Shown here: positions 8,042-15,726 of the stretch, piece after piece
Position numbering within the stretch: position 1 is the stretch's first letter
Layout of the letters: each line of letters starts with the position of its first letter
From: Bacteroidales bacterium
Lineage (GTDB): Bacteria; Bacteroidota; Bacteroidia; Bacteroidales; UBA932
DNA: 64,000 bases
Assembly (NCBI GenBank): GCA_017631875.1
Contig: JAGBSL010000019.1
Location: 1 to 64,000, forward strand
Reading direction: 5' to 3'
Made by a program: the position numbers and the translations under genes
The notes under the pieces: model-generated
Told to the model about the DNA's origin: nothing
The model's database searches: none
Seen by the model: only the letters and a program-made list of their open reading frames with translations

Positions 8042-8734
8042 TTACTCCCGACTGAGCTTCAACCACACCCTGAAGCCGTTCAAGGAATTAAGAAGATAGA
8101 ACACCCACATGATGACCATGACTGCAGCATGTGCCTCACCTCTGATCACGCAGATGGACCACATGACCACACTGATGACATTCGTGATTATCCACAATGC
8201 CCACTGTTCCATGAATGCGAGCGCCATAAGTGCCTGAGCAACAATGCTGAGGACCGTAGTTGCAGAATCCTTAAACGGCTGGGGATCTCCAAAATGCTTA
8301 AGAACATATCCTACAGCTATTACTCCTGCAGCACAACCCAGCGCAAGAATCGCGCGCTGGTGCCATGTGAAGCGTCGGGCCTTTACCTGGACGCCAGCAC
8401 CACCGGCTTCCGCCTCAGAAACGGCCGCTCCCCTCTTGCGCCACTGCCACCAGCCTATGAACTGCATTGGGACATAATAGAGGGCGTTAAGCGCCGCATC
8501 GCCATAGAGTGAAGCCTTATATGATATGTAGGCGTACATAGATACATTGATGATACCGAAAAGGTAATTCCATATGTTTCCTTTTGCCACAAGCACAACG
8601 CAAAGCACACCAGCTATTCCGGCTACTGATCCGACTATATCAACATTACCCGACAGAGCGGAATAAATTATATTCGAAGCGATGACTCCTATAATCAGGA
8701 ACCAGTCGTAGAGGGAAAGTACCTTATTATTCAT
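8042..8734 (-). CDS. pnuC: Nicotinamide riboside/mononucleotide transporter PnuC
   Basis: 230 residues and about seven membrane helices. The PnuC pocket motifs 'GWWQWRKR' and 'EQWALWIITNVISVVMW' are present. It takes up the NAD precursor nicotinamide riboside by facilitated diffusion. A hydrophilic loop (~residues 100-122) is Ala/Gly-rich. Its start overlaps the uvrC stop by 8 bp, so the pair is probably co-transcribed. Confidence 0.9.
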   Translation of the reverse strand: MNNKVLSLYDWFLIIGVIASNIIYSALSGNVDIVGSVAGIAGVLCVVLVAKGNIWNYLFGIINVSMYAYISYKASLYGDAALNALYYVPMQFIGWWQWRKRGAAVSEAEAGGAGVQVKARRFTWHQRAILALGCAAGVIAVGYVLKHFGDPQPFKDSATTVLSIVAQALMALAFMEQWALWIITNVISVVMWSICVIRGEAHAAVMVIMWVFYLLNSLNGFRVWLKLSRE

Positions 8735-10526
8735 CTTTCTTGCTTAAATGTTCCTTTATCTTCCTTGCCAGGGATTCTCCTACAAGCGCTGCTATATCCG
8801 CCTCTGAAGCGGCAGCAATACGGGGAACGCTGCCAAAATGCATGATTAGACGCTGCTCTGTCTTAGGTCCTACACCTTTTATGCTGCTCAATACGGATTC
8901 TACCTGGGCCTTGCTTCTGAGCTTACGATGGAATGTTATACCGAATCTGTGGGCCTCGTCTCGTATCTGCTGAAGGACCTTCAGAGCCGGAGAATTCTTA
9001 TCTATGAACATAGGATGAGGATCGCCTACGCGATAAACCTCCTCCATGCGCTCGGCAAGTGCTATGAGAGTGACTTTGTCTATAATTCCAAGCTCACACA
9101 GGGCCTCATATGCAAAAGCAAGCTGGCCTTTTCCGCCGTCTATGACAATCAGCTGAGGAAGATCCTCCGGATTCTCCTCCAGCATGCGCGAATATCTGCG
9201 GTTGACGACCTCCTTCATCGTCGCATAGTCATTGGCCCCGACCACAGTCTTGACCTTGAAATGCCTGTAATCCTTCTTGGAAGGGGCTGCTTCACGGAAG
9301 ACGACGCATGCCGATACTGAGTTCGTTCCCTGAATGTTGGAGTTATCGAAACACTCTATATGAACAGGAAGAACAGGCATATTCAGCTGCTTCTGGAGTG
9401 ATTCCATAACCATGTTCTTATAGGCATCCGGGTCGGTATGCTCCTGCTGCCTGAGTGCATTCAGACGCATCTCCTTAGCGTTTCGCGCGCTCAATTCAAG
9501 CAGGGCAAGCTTGTCTCCACGGGCTGGCACGCGGAACTCTGTTCCTTCTATTTCCATGTCAGGCAGGAACGGCACTATGACCTCGTCGGACAGTTCTCCG
9601 AACTTGCTCTGTATCTCTGCTATAAACATAGCCAGCACTTCCTCCTTCTCCTCCTCGATCCTGAGCTTGAAGCCGAGATTGAGTGACTGTATGACTGCGC
9701 CACCACGGATCCTCATGAAATTACCGAAGGCATCCGACTCATCGATAACGAGAGAGAACACATCCACATCACCTACGGACGCATTAGCAACCACAGACTT
9801 GCTGTAATGGTTCTCCAGAGACTGCATCTTCTTCTTATAGACCTCAGCCTGCTCGAACTCCAAAGCCATTGCGGCTTCTGTCATCAGCTTCTTATAATGC
9901 TGTATGATCTCCCTTCCGCCGCCTTTGAGCAACGATACGATCTCCTCTATATTCTGATTGTACTCCTGCTGGGAAATACCGCCCACACAGCATCCCAGAC
10001 ACTTCTTCACATGGAAATATGTACAAGGTCGGATCTTGTGGTGCAGAATCACATCCGAGGTTATCTTATGCTTGCATTGACGCAGCGGATACACAGAATG
10101 TATGAAGTCCACAAGATTGCGGGCGTGAATCACGCTGCTGTAAGGACCGAAATAGCGGGAACCGTCCTTGACCATCTTGCGGGTAAGGAACACCTTCGGA
10201 AACTCGTCTTTGCTCACGCATATCCATGGGTAGGTCTTGGAATCCTTCAGAAGGATATTATAGCGGGGCTTGAACTGCTTGATGAGATTATTCTCAAGCA
10301 GCAAGGCATCTGCCTCGGAGTCAACGACCGTATACTGGGCGTCGGCGATCTTCGACACCATCACGGCAGTCTTGCGCGTAAGCCTATCAGGCGACACGAA
10401 ATACTGCGCCACCCTCTTATGCAGGTCCTTTGCCTTACCCACATAAATCACATTCCCCTCAGCGTCATAATACCTGTATACGCCAGGGGAATGTGGAAAT
10501 AGCTTTATTTTTTCTTTAAGTTCCAT
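8727..10526 (-). CDS. uvrC: Excinuclease ABC subunit C
   Basis: 599 residues in the UvrC order: an N-terminal GIY-YIG nuclease domain ('SPGVYRYYD...VIYVGKAKDL', residues 13-38), the UvrB-binding UVR motif ('AMALEFEQAEVYKKKM'), an RNase H-like nuclease half ('ECFDNSNIQGTNSVSACVVF', 'VIDGGKGQL') and C-terminal helix-hairpin-helix ('LSSIKGVGPKTEQRLI'). It makes the dual incisions in nucleotide excision repair. A palindromic repeat fills the gap to the upstream thioredoxin gene. Confidence 0.97.
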   Translation of the reverse strand: MELKEKIKLFPHSPGVYRYYDAEGNVIYVGKAKDLHKRVAQYFVSPDRLTRKTAVMVSKIADAQYTVVDSEADALLLENNLIKQFKPRYNILLKDSKTYPWICVSKDEFPKVFLTRKMVKDGSRYFGPYSSVIHARNLVDFIHSVYPLRQCKHKITSDVILHHKIRPCTYFHVKKCLGCCVGGISQQEYNQNIEEIVSLLKGGGREIIQHYKKLMTEAAMALEFEQAEVYKKKMQSLENHYSKSVVANASVGDVDVFSLVIDESDAFGNFMRIRGGAVIQSLNLGFKLRIEEEKEEVLAMFIAEIQSKFGELSDEVIVPFLPDMEIEGTEFRVPARGDKLALLELSARNAKEMRLNALRQQEHTDPDAYKNMVMESLQKQLNMPVLPVHIECFDNSNIQGTNSVSACVVFREAAPSKKDYRHFKVKTVVGANDYATMKEVVNRRYSRMLEENPEDLPQLIVIDGGKGQLAFAYEALCELGIIDKVTLIALAERMEEVYRVGDPHPMFIDKNSPALKVLQQIRDEAHRFGITFHRKLRSKAQVESVLSSIKGVGPKTEQRLIMHFGSVPRIAAASEADIAALVGESLARKIKEHLSKKDE

Positions 10527-10534
10527 TCAAACTC

Positions 10535-10640
10535 TTTGTCATGGGTTATAGGTGTAGGTGACATGCCACCCCCGGCTAGGGGGTGAGTGAGTGCCGAAGG
10601 CACGGGTCGGGGGTCACCGGAACCTATGACCCATGACAAA
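10535..10640. repeat. 106-bp nested palindromic intergenic element
   Basis: The ends form a 19-bp inverted repeat with one mismatch (10535-10553 and 10622-10640). Further in, GGTGAC (10557-10562) pairs with GTCACC (10613-10618), and the core holds smaller hairpins (ACCCCC/GGGGGT; GTGCC-GAA-GGCAC). It exactly fills the space between the thioredoxin stop (10645) and the uvrC start (10526). It looks like a miniature palindromic element rather than a terminator. Confidence 0.75.
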
Positions 10641-10644
10641 CTGA

Positions 10645-11481
10645 CTACTGAATGAATTCAGAAACAGCCTCCTGAATGCCCTCAAGACCGTGGAAGCCCC
10701 TCTTGAGGATGGTTCCGTCAGGACCGATGAGCATAAGGTGAGGAATGCCCTCAACACCATAAATGTCAGTTGGGATCTGACCGCAGTTGTTGATGTGGAG
10801 CCAATCCATTCCGAGCTCTGCTGCTGTCTCGATTGTATGCGACTGAGGCTTTCTCTCCCATACGGCAAGGCTGAGTACCTGAAGACCCTTGTCCTTATAC
10901 TGCTCATACACCTGCTGGATGTTAGGAATCTCACGGCGGCAAGGTCCGCACCAAGGCGACCAGAAGTCAACAAGCACATATGTACCCTTTCCTACATAGT
11001 CAGAGAACTTCACCTCCTGCTTGAGCGGCTGAGGATCCATGCTTCTGTCATAACCATAAACGTGCTCTACTGTAAAATCAACAAACATGCTGCCCTCAGC
11101 AGTAGCCTTTCTTGCTTCAACACCCTTCTTTATGAATGCCACATTCTCGTCCTGAAGCATTTCTTCCGGCATCTTTGCAAGGATTTCCTCGATCTGATCA
11201 TCCTCGATCATTCCATAAAGGTTAAGGAGCACCTGTCTTGCCACATCGTTGTCAGCATTCTTCTTAGCTGCCTTGAGGTTAAACTCCTTATACTTCTCGA
11301 TGAATTCCTCATAATAAGCCTGAGCCTTCTCCTGATCACCTGAAAGCGAATCCATCATAACCTGGAATTCTGAAACCATAGCCTCGTGAGCCGCCTCATA
11401 GGCCTGAACCTTCTCCTCTGGAGTCTGGCATGCAGCCACTGCTACCGCTGCAGCTGCGAATAAAAATGTACGAATCTTCAT
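10645..11481 (-). CDS. TlpA-like thioredoxin-fold lipoprotein
   Basis: 278 residues from the chosen start (MKIRTFLFAAAAVAVAACQT). The lipobox 'AVAAC' suggests a lipoprotein facing the periplasm. The first half is a charged helical region like the DUF4369-type N-domains of such proteins. The second half is a thioredoxin fold with 'FWSPWCGPCRREIPNIQ' carrying the CGPC redox site and cis-Pro in 'GVEGIPHLMLIG'. The likely role is disulfide reduction or exchange in the periplasm; the substrate is unknown. Confidence 0.88.
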   Translation of the reverse strand: MKIRTFLFAAAAVAVAACQTPEEKVQAYEAAHEAMVSEFQVMMDSLSGDQEKAQAYYEEFIEKYKEFNLKAAKKNADNDVARQVLLNLYGMIEDDQIEEILAKMPEEMLQDENVAFIKKGVEARKATAEGSMFVDFTVEHVYGYDRSMDPQPLKQEVKFSDYVGKGTYVLVDFWSPWCGPCRREIPNIQQVYEQYKDKGLQVLSLAVWERKPQSHTIETAAELGMDWLHINNCGQIPTDIYGVEGIPHLMLIGPDGTILKRGFHGLEGIQEAVSEFIQ

Positions 11482-11504
11482 ATTTTTATACAATTTGTTT
11501 TTAA

Positions 11505-11592
11505 GATTGCCACGTCACTACGTTCCTCGCTCATCGACGAAGTCGCTGAAGCGCATGCGAAAGAATGACGTGCGATGCATCATTCATGATGC
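11505..11592. repeat. Dispersed palindromic repeat upstream of the thioredoxin gene
   Basis: It starts GATTGCCACGTCACTACG and contains CACGTCA (11511-11517) inverted as TGACGTG (11566-11572), resembling the widespread intergenic repeat that runs from GATTGCCACGTC to AATGACG. A second small hairpin GCATCAT-TC-ATGATGC follows at 11577-11592. It would form part of the thioredoxin mRNA leader. Confidence 0.6.
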
Positions 11593-11599
11593 CTTGTGA

Positions 11600-11607
11600 C
11601 AAATATA
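11600..11607 (-). promoter_or_regulatory. Candidate -7 box for the thioredoxin gene
   Basis: TATATTTG on the minus strand, just beyond the rpsC terminator. No TTG occurs at the expected distance, so it is weaker than the ribosomal promoters. Confidence 0.4.
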
Positions 11608-11608
11608 C

Positions 11609-11638
11609 GAAAAAGGGATGGCATTTCTGTCATCCCTT
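11609..11638 (-). terminator. Terminator of the rplC-rpsC operon
   Basis: AAGGGATG (11613-11620) pairs with CATCCCTT (11631-11638). On the minus strand the hairpin is followed by a run of five T. It lies 24 bp after the rpsC stop and shows that the operon ends there instead of running on into rplP. Confidence 0.85.
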
Positions 11639-11661
11639 CTTCATAATATTTAGAGTTACAA

Positions 11662-12411
11662 TTACTTGTTCTCTCTGCGGTTGTTGCGGCCACCACGACG
11701 ACGATCGTTGTTACCACGGCCACCACGGTTGTTGCTGCCAGCCTGCTGAGCCTGAGCTGCGATACCTGCGTTAGGAGAGAGGTCCTTCTTACCGTAAACC
11801 TCACCGTTGCAGATCCAAACCTTGATACCGAGTACACCTACCTTAGTGTGAGCCTCAGCGAGTGCGTAGTCAATGTCAGCGCGGAATGTGTGGAGAGGTG
11901 TACGACCTTCCTTGATCATCTCGCTTCTTGCCATCTCGGCTCCACCGAGACGACCGCTGATCTGAACCTTGATACCCTCTGCACCAACACGCATTGCAGA
12001 TGCGATAGCCATCTTGATAGCGCGACGGTATGATACACGACCCTCGATCTGACGAGCGATAGAGTCAGCTACGATTGTAGCGTCAACCTCAGGCTTCTTA
12101 ACCTCGTAGATGTTGATCTGAACATCCTTCTTGGTTACCTTCTTGAGCTCCTCCTTGAGGAGGTCAACTGCCTGTCCGCCCTTACCGATGATCACACCTG
12201 GTCTTGCAGCGTGGATTGTTACAGTGATGAGCTTAAGTGTTCTCTCGATAACGATCTTTGAGAGAGAAGCCTTTGCGAGACGGCTTGAGAGATACTTACG
12301 GATCTCGAAGTCCTCTGCGATCTTCTCTGCGTAGTTACCACCTACCCAGTTAGAGTCCCAACCACGGGTGATACCGATTCTGTTGCTTATAGGATTAGTC
12401 TTCTGTCCCAT
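11662..12411 (-). CDS. rpsC: 30S ribosomal protein S3 with Arg/Asn/Gly-rich tail
   Basis: 249 residues: the KH domain ('[16 protein letters not shown]', residues ~67-82) and the C-terminal S3 domain ('[15 protein letters not shown]'). After ~residue 222 it carries a low-complexity tail rich in Arg, Asn and Gly (for example '[15 protein letters not shown]') ending in ENK. S3 lines the mRNA entry channel. It is the last gene of its operon; the usual next gene, rplP, is displaced to 1303. Confidence 0.97.
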   Translation of the reverse strand: MGQKTNPISNRIGITRGWDSNWVGGNYAEKIAEDFEIRKYLSSRLAKASLSKIVIERTLKLITVTIHAARPGVIIGKGGQAVDLLKEELKKVTKKDVQINIYEVKKPEVDATIVADSIARQIEGRVSYRRAIKMAIASAMRVGAEGIKVQISGRLGGAEMARSEMIKEGRTPLHTFRADIDYALAEAHTKVGVLGIKVWICNGEVYGKKDLSPNAGIAAQAQQAGSNNRGGRGNNDRRRGGRNNRRENK

Positions 12412-12413
12412 GA

Positions 12414-12830
12414 TTATGCCTCCTTAGCTGCTGGTTTAACATCGAGGATAACGGTTACGTGGTTTGAACGCTTGCGGATACGACCTGCGCGGCCCTGTGG
12501 GCAAGGACGGATTCTCTTGAGAGTACGTCCCTCGTCAACCATGATAGTCTTAACGATAACGTTACCGTTATTCAAATCTTTAGTGTTCTCTGGATTCTTA
12601 GCCTCCCAGTTAGCGATTGCACTGCGGAGAAGCTTCTCCAGGTCGATAGAAGCGTGCTTCTTCGAAAATCTGAGGATATCGAGTGCACGGTTTACCTCAA
12701 CGCCGCGGATGATGTCTGCAACGAGACGCATCTTGCGTGGTGATGTAGGTACATCATTCAGCTTAGCGATAGCTGTCTGCTTCTTTATTTCTTTAAGCCT
12801 CTCGGCCATCTGTCTTTTACGAGCTCCCAT
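12414..12830 (-). CDS. rplV: 50S ribosomal protein L22
   Basis: 138 residues with '[16 protein letters not shown]' and the exit-tunnel beta-hairpin region '[20 protein letters not shown]'. It is 2 bp upstream of rpsC. An N-terminal extension (~20 residues, Lys/Arg-rich) precedes the conserved core. Confidence 0.97.
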   Translation of the reverse strand: MGARKRQMAERLKEIKKQTAIAKLNDVPTSPRKMRLVADIIRGVEVNRALDILRFSKKHASIDLEKLLRSAIANWEAKNPENTKDLNNGNVIVKTIMVDEGRTLKRIRPCPQGRAGRIRKRSNHVTVILDVKPAAKEA

Positions 12831-12851
12831 AATTACTTTTTCATTTTAAAA

Positions 12852-13121
12852 TTACTTACGATTGCCCGAATGGCCTTTGAAAGTTCTTGTTGGCGCAAAC
12901 TCACCAAGCTTGTGGCCTACCATGTTCTCAGTAACATAAACTGGAATAAACTTGTTTCCATTATGAACTGCGATAGTGTGACCTACAAAGTCAGGAGAAA
13001 TCATGCTTGCGCGTGACCAAGTCTTGACAACCTCTTTCTTCATGCTACCCTCATTCATAGCAAGAATTCTTTTTTCAAGGGCTTCCTGAATATAAGGACC
13101 TTTTCTTAATGAACGACTCAT
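12852..13121 (-). CDS. rpsS: 30S ribosomal protein S19
   Basis: 89 residues opening [19 protein letters not shown], with '[22 protein letters not shown]' segments and '[18 protein letters not shown]', the classical S19 signature. It contacts 16S rRNA in the head of the small subunit. It lies between rplB and rplV as in nearly all bacteria. Confidence 0.98.
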   Translation of the reverse strand: MSRSLRKGPYIQEALEKRILAMNEGSMKKEVVKTWSRASMISPDFVGHTIAVHNGNKFIPVYVTENMVGHKLGEFAPTRTFKGHSGNRK

Positions 13122-13140
13122 AATCTCTTAATTTATTCCG

Positions 13141-13965
13141 TTACTTTTTCCTTCTTTCAATGATAAACTTGTTTGAAGTCGCCTTAGGATTACGAGTCTT
13201 GTAGCCCTTAGCTGGCAGACCCTTACGTGAACGTGGATGTCCTCCTGATGCGCGTCCTTCACCACCACCCATTGGGTGATCTACTGGGTTCATTACAACA
13301 CCACGGTTACGTGGACGACGTCCGAGCCATCTCTTACGTCCAGCCTTTCCATGCGACTCAAGGCTGTGATCTGGATTTGACACTGTTCCAACAGTTGCGC
13401 GGCAAGATACGAGAACCATTCTTGTCTCACCTGAAGGGAGGCGAAGAATTGCGTGGTTGCCCTCACGAGCTGCGAGCTGAGCGTAAGTACCGGCAGAACG
13501 TGCCATAGCAGCACCCTGACCAGGACGAAGCTCAATGTTGTGAATAAGTGTACCGAGCGGAATTTCAGAGAGAGGGAGGGTGTTACCAACCTCAGGTGCA
13601 ACGCCTGAACCTGAAGCGATCTCCTGTCCTACCTTAAGTCCGTTAGGAGCGATGATGTATCTCTTCTCACCATCTGTATACTGTACCAATGCGATACGGG
13701 CGCTACGGTTTGGATCGTACTCGATTGTAAGTACTGTAGCAGGGCACTCGTCCTTTGTACGGAGGAAGTCGATCACACGATACATTCTCTTGTGACCACC
13801 ACCGATATAACGCATTGTCATCTTACCCTGATTGTTACGTCCACCTGACTTCTTGATTGGCTCAAGAAGGGACTTCTCAGGTCTCTTAGCGGTAATATCG
13901 TCAAAAGCACTAATTACCTTATTTCTCTGTCCGGGAGTTACCGGTTTGAATTTTCTTACTGCCAT
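13141..13965 (-). CDS. rplB: 50S ribosomal protein L2
   Basis: 274 residues, with '[19 protein letters not shown]' and the C-terminal peptidyl-transferase-proximal block '[19 protein letters not shown]' including the critical His. It is 12 bp downstream of rplW. Confidence 0.98.
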   Translation of the reverse strand: MAVRKFKPVTPGQRNKVISAFDDITAKRPEKSLLEPIKKSGGRNNQGKMTMRYIGGGHKRMYRVIDFLRTKDECPATVLTIEYDPNRSARIALVQYTDGEKRYIIAPNGLKVGQEIASGSGVAPEVGNTLPLSEIPLGTLIHNIELRPGQGAAMARSAGTYAQLAAREGNHAILRLPSGETRMVLVSCRATVGTVSNPDHSLESHGKAGRKRWLGRRPRNRGVVMNPVDHPMGGGEGRASGGHPRSRKGLPAKGYKTRNPKATSNKFIIERRKK

Positions 13966-13977
13966 TGCTTAATTACC

Positions 13978-14268
13978 TTAAATGTTTGCGTAAAAATCAA
14001 TCTTATCCTCGCCTACAAGTGTCACATAAGCTTTCTTATAGTGATTTGTGCGACCCTTAAGCATACCTGCCTTGGTGTAGCGAGCCTTTCTCTTACCGTG
14101 ATAGTTTACAGTGTTTACATCTGCTACTGTCACATTGTAAGCCTGCTCTACCGCAGCTTTGATCTGAAGCTTGTTGGCCTCGCGGTCAACAATGAATCCG
14201 TAACGGTTCAACTTTTCGCCCTGAACCGTCAACTTCTCAGTTACTATTGGCTTAATTAAAATTCCCAT
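13978..14268 (-). CDS. rplW: 50S ribosomal protein L23
   Basis: 96 residues starting MGILIKPIVTEKLTVQGEK, with 'NKLQIKAAVEQAYNVTVADVNT' pieces typical of L23. It forms the docking site for trigger factor and SRP at the exit tunnel. It lies between rplD and rplB. Confidence 0.97.
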   Translation of the reverse strand: MGILIKPIVTEKLTVQGEKLNRYGFIVDREANKLQIKAAVEQAYNVTVADVNTVNYHGKRKARYTKAGMLKGRTNHYKKAYVTLVGEDKIDFYANI

Positions 14269-14280
14269 TTCTCAATCGGT

Positions 14281-14907
14281 TTATCGTCTGATTCTGTCAG
14301 CAAGGATATCCTGTACGCCGTCTACGAGAACGAGTGAGTTTGCGTTCATGATAGCGTAAGTGTTGATCTCATCAACAGTGATAACCTTAACCTCTGGAAG
14401 GTTGCGAGACGAAAGGTAAATATTTGAAGAATTCTCTGGAAGTACGAAGAGTACCTTTCTTGTACCAGCCTTGATGTTAGCAAGGATCTGGAGGAACTCC
14501 TTGGTCTTAGGTGCTTCCATTGTAAACTGCTCTACCATTACGATAGCGTTCTCCTGTGCCTTGTAAGTAAGAGCAGAGAATCTTGCAAGCTGCTTGAGCT
14601 TCTTGTTGAGCTTCTTGCGGTAGCAACGTGGCTGAGGACCGAATACGCGTCCACCACCAACATAGATACCAGCCTTGAGAGAACCGTGACGTGCGCCACC
14701 TGAACCCTTCTGGCGGATGAGCTTCTTGGTGCTGTAAGCAACCTCGCTACGATCTTTTGTCTTAGCTGTTCCCTGACGCTGGTTAGCAAGATACTGCTTT
14801 ACGTCGAGGTAGATAGCGTGGTCGTTCGGTGTGATACCGAAGATCTCCTCATTGAGAGTGACTGTCTTAGCGACAGTTCCGTCGATTTTGTAAACTGACA
14901 ACTCCAT
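14281..14907 (-). CDS. rplD: 50S ribosomal protein L4
   Basis: 208 residues with the tunnel loop 'KKLIRQKGSGGARHGSLKA' and 'GGGRVFGPQPRCYRKKLNKK'. In some bacteria L4 also represses its operon by binding the leader. Here the leader in front of rplC begins with a short GC hairpin that could be examined for such control. Confidence 0.97.
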   Translation of the reverse strand: MELSVYKIDGTVAKTVTLNEEIFGITPNDHAIYLDVKQYLANQRQGTAKTKDRSEVAYSTKKLIRQKGSGGARHGSLKAGIYVGGGRVFGPQPRCYRKKLNKKLKQLARFSALTYKAQENAIVMVEQFTMEAPKTKEFLQILANIKAGTRKVLFVLPENSSNIYLSSRNLPEVKVITVDEINTYAIMNANSLVLVDGVQDILADRIRR

Positions 14908-14910
14908 AGC

Positions 14911-15534
14911 TTAGTCCTCCACGATTACATATGAACCCTTAGCTCCTGGTACAGAGCCCTTTACTACGATAAGGTTGTTCTCAGGCATAACCTTGATCAC
15001 CTCGAGGTTGAACACTGTTACGCGCTCATTACCCATGTGACCTGCCATACGCATTCCCTTGAATACGCGTGATGGCCATGATGATGCACCGAGTGAACCA
15101 GGGTGACGAAGACGGTTGTGCTGACCGTGTGTAGTTCCACCTACTCCAGCAAATCCGTGACGCTTAACTACGCCCTGGAAACCCTTACCCTTTGATGTTC
15201 CGACTACATCCACGAACTTAACGCCCTCGAAGACGTCAGCTACTGTGAGAGTGTCGCCAAGGTTAAGCTCCTTCTCGAAGTCAGCCTTGAACTCTACAAG
15301 CTTGCGCTTAGGTGTGGTTCCTGCCTTTTCAAAGTGGCCCTTAAGAGCCTTGCTGGCATGCTTTTCACTCATTTCGTCATAGGCAAGCTGTACAGCGGCA
15401 TAACCATCTTTCTCTACTGTACGAATCTGCGTAACTACACATGGACCAGCCTCAATAACGGTGCATGGAATATTCTTTCCATCGGCACCGAAAACGGAAG
15501 TCATTCCGATTTTCTTTCCAATTAATCCAGGCAT
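14911..15534 (-). CDS. rplC: 50S ribosomal protein L3
   Basis: 207 residues from [20 protein letters not shown], with '[19 protein letters not shown]' and 'RKLG'-type '[19 protein letters not shown]'. It is an early large-subunit assembly protein. Normally it follows rpsJ (S10); here no rpsJ is upstream and rplC is the first gene, behind its own promoter. Confidence 0.97.
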   Translation of the reverse strand: MPGLIGKKIGMTSVFGADGKNIPCTVIEAGPCVVTQIRTVEKDGYAAVQLAYDEMSEKHASKALKGHFEKAGTTPKRKLVEFKADFEKELNLGDTLTVADVFEGVKFVDVVGTSKGKGFQGVVKRHGFAGVGGTTHGQHNRLRHPGSLGASSWPSRVFKGMRMAGHMGNERVTVFNLEVIKVMPENNLIVVKGSVPGAKGSYVIVED

Positions 15535-15571
15535 TGGTTTGTTTAATTAATTGATTATAAATAAATTACGT

Positions 15572-15592
15572 CCCGCTACACATTTTTGCGGG
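15572..15592 (-). promoter_or_regulatory. 5'-terminal hairpin of the rplC operon mRNA
   Basis: CCCGC (15572-15576) and GCGGG (15588-15592) with an 11-nt loop. On the minus strand it would form at the very 5' end of the transcript. It may be a stabilising or regulatory leader. Confidence 0.35.
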
Positions 15593-15595
15593 CTG

Positions 15596-15625
15596 CAAAT
15601 ATACGACTATTATTTTAATTTTCAA
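15596..15625 (-). promoter_or_regulatory. Promoter of the rplC-rpsC operon
   Basis: On the minus strand: TTG (15623-15625), 19-bp spacer, TATATTTG (15596-15603), a full match to the Bacteroidota consensus. Predicted start near 15589, giving a ~55-nt leader. Confidence 0.88.
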
Positions 15626-15667
15626 CACTTTATCGCAAAAAATTGTTCATAACTTTTTTCGCAACAA

Positions 15668-15696
15668 GCAGCCGCCACGAAAATCGTGACGGCTGC
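15668..15696 (-). terminator. Hairpin downstream of the GH3 gene, likely terminator
   Basis: GCAGCCG (15668-15674) pairs with CGGCTGC (15690-15696), extended by CACGA/TCGTG inside. It lies 30 bp after the beta-glucosidase stop. It has no clear T-run, so the call rests on position and stem strength. Confidence 0.55.
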
Positions 15697-15726
15697 ATAG
15701 TCAATTATATTATAGCAAGTTAGCTC

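Noticed and set aside
9807..10502. A 231-codon plus-strand frame opposite uvrC
   Set aside because: uvrC is certain over this interval, and the antisense frame is rich in Leu/His/Cys as expected for a shadow frame.
11580..11837. Minus-strand frame overlapping the end of rpsC
   Set aside because: It is a shadow of the Arg/Gly-rich S3 tail and runs through the operon terminator.
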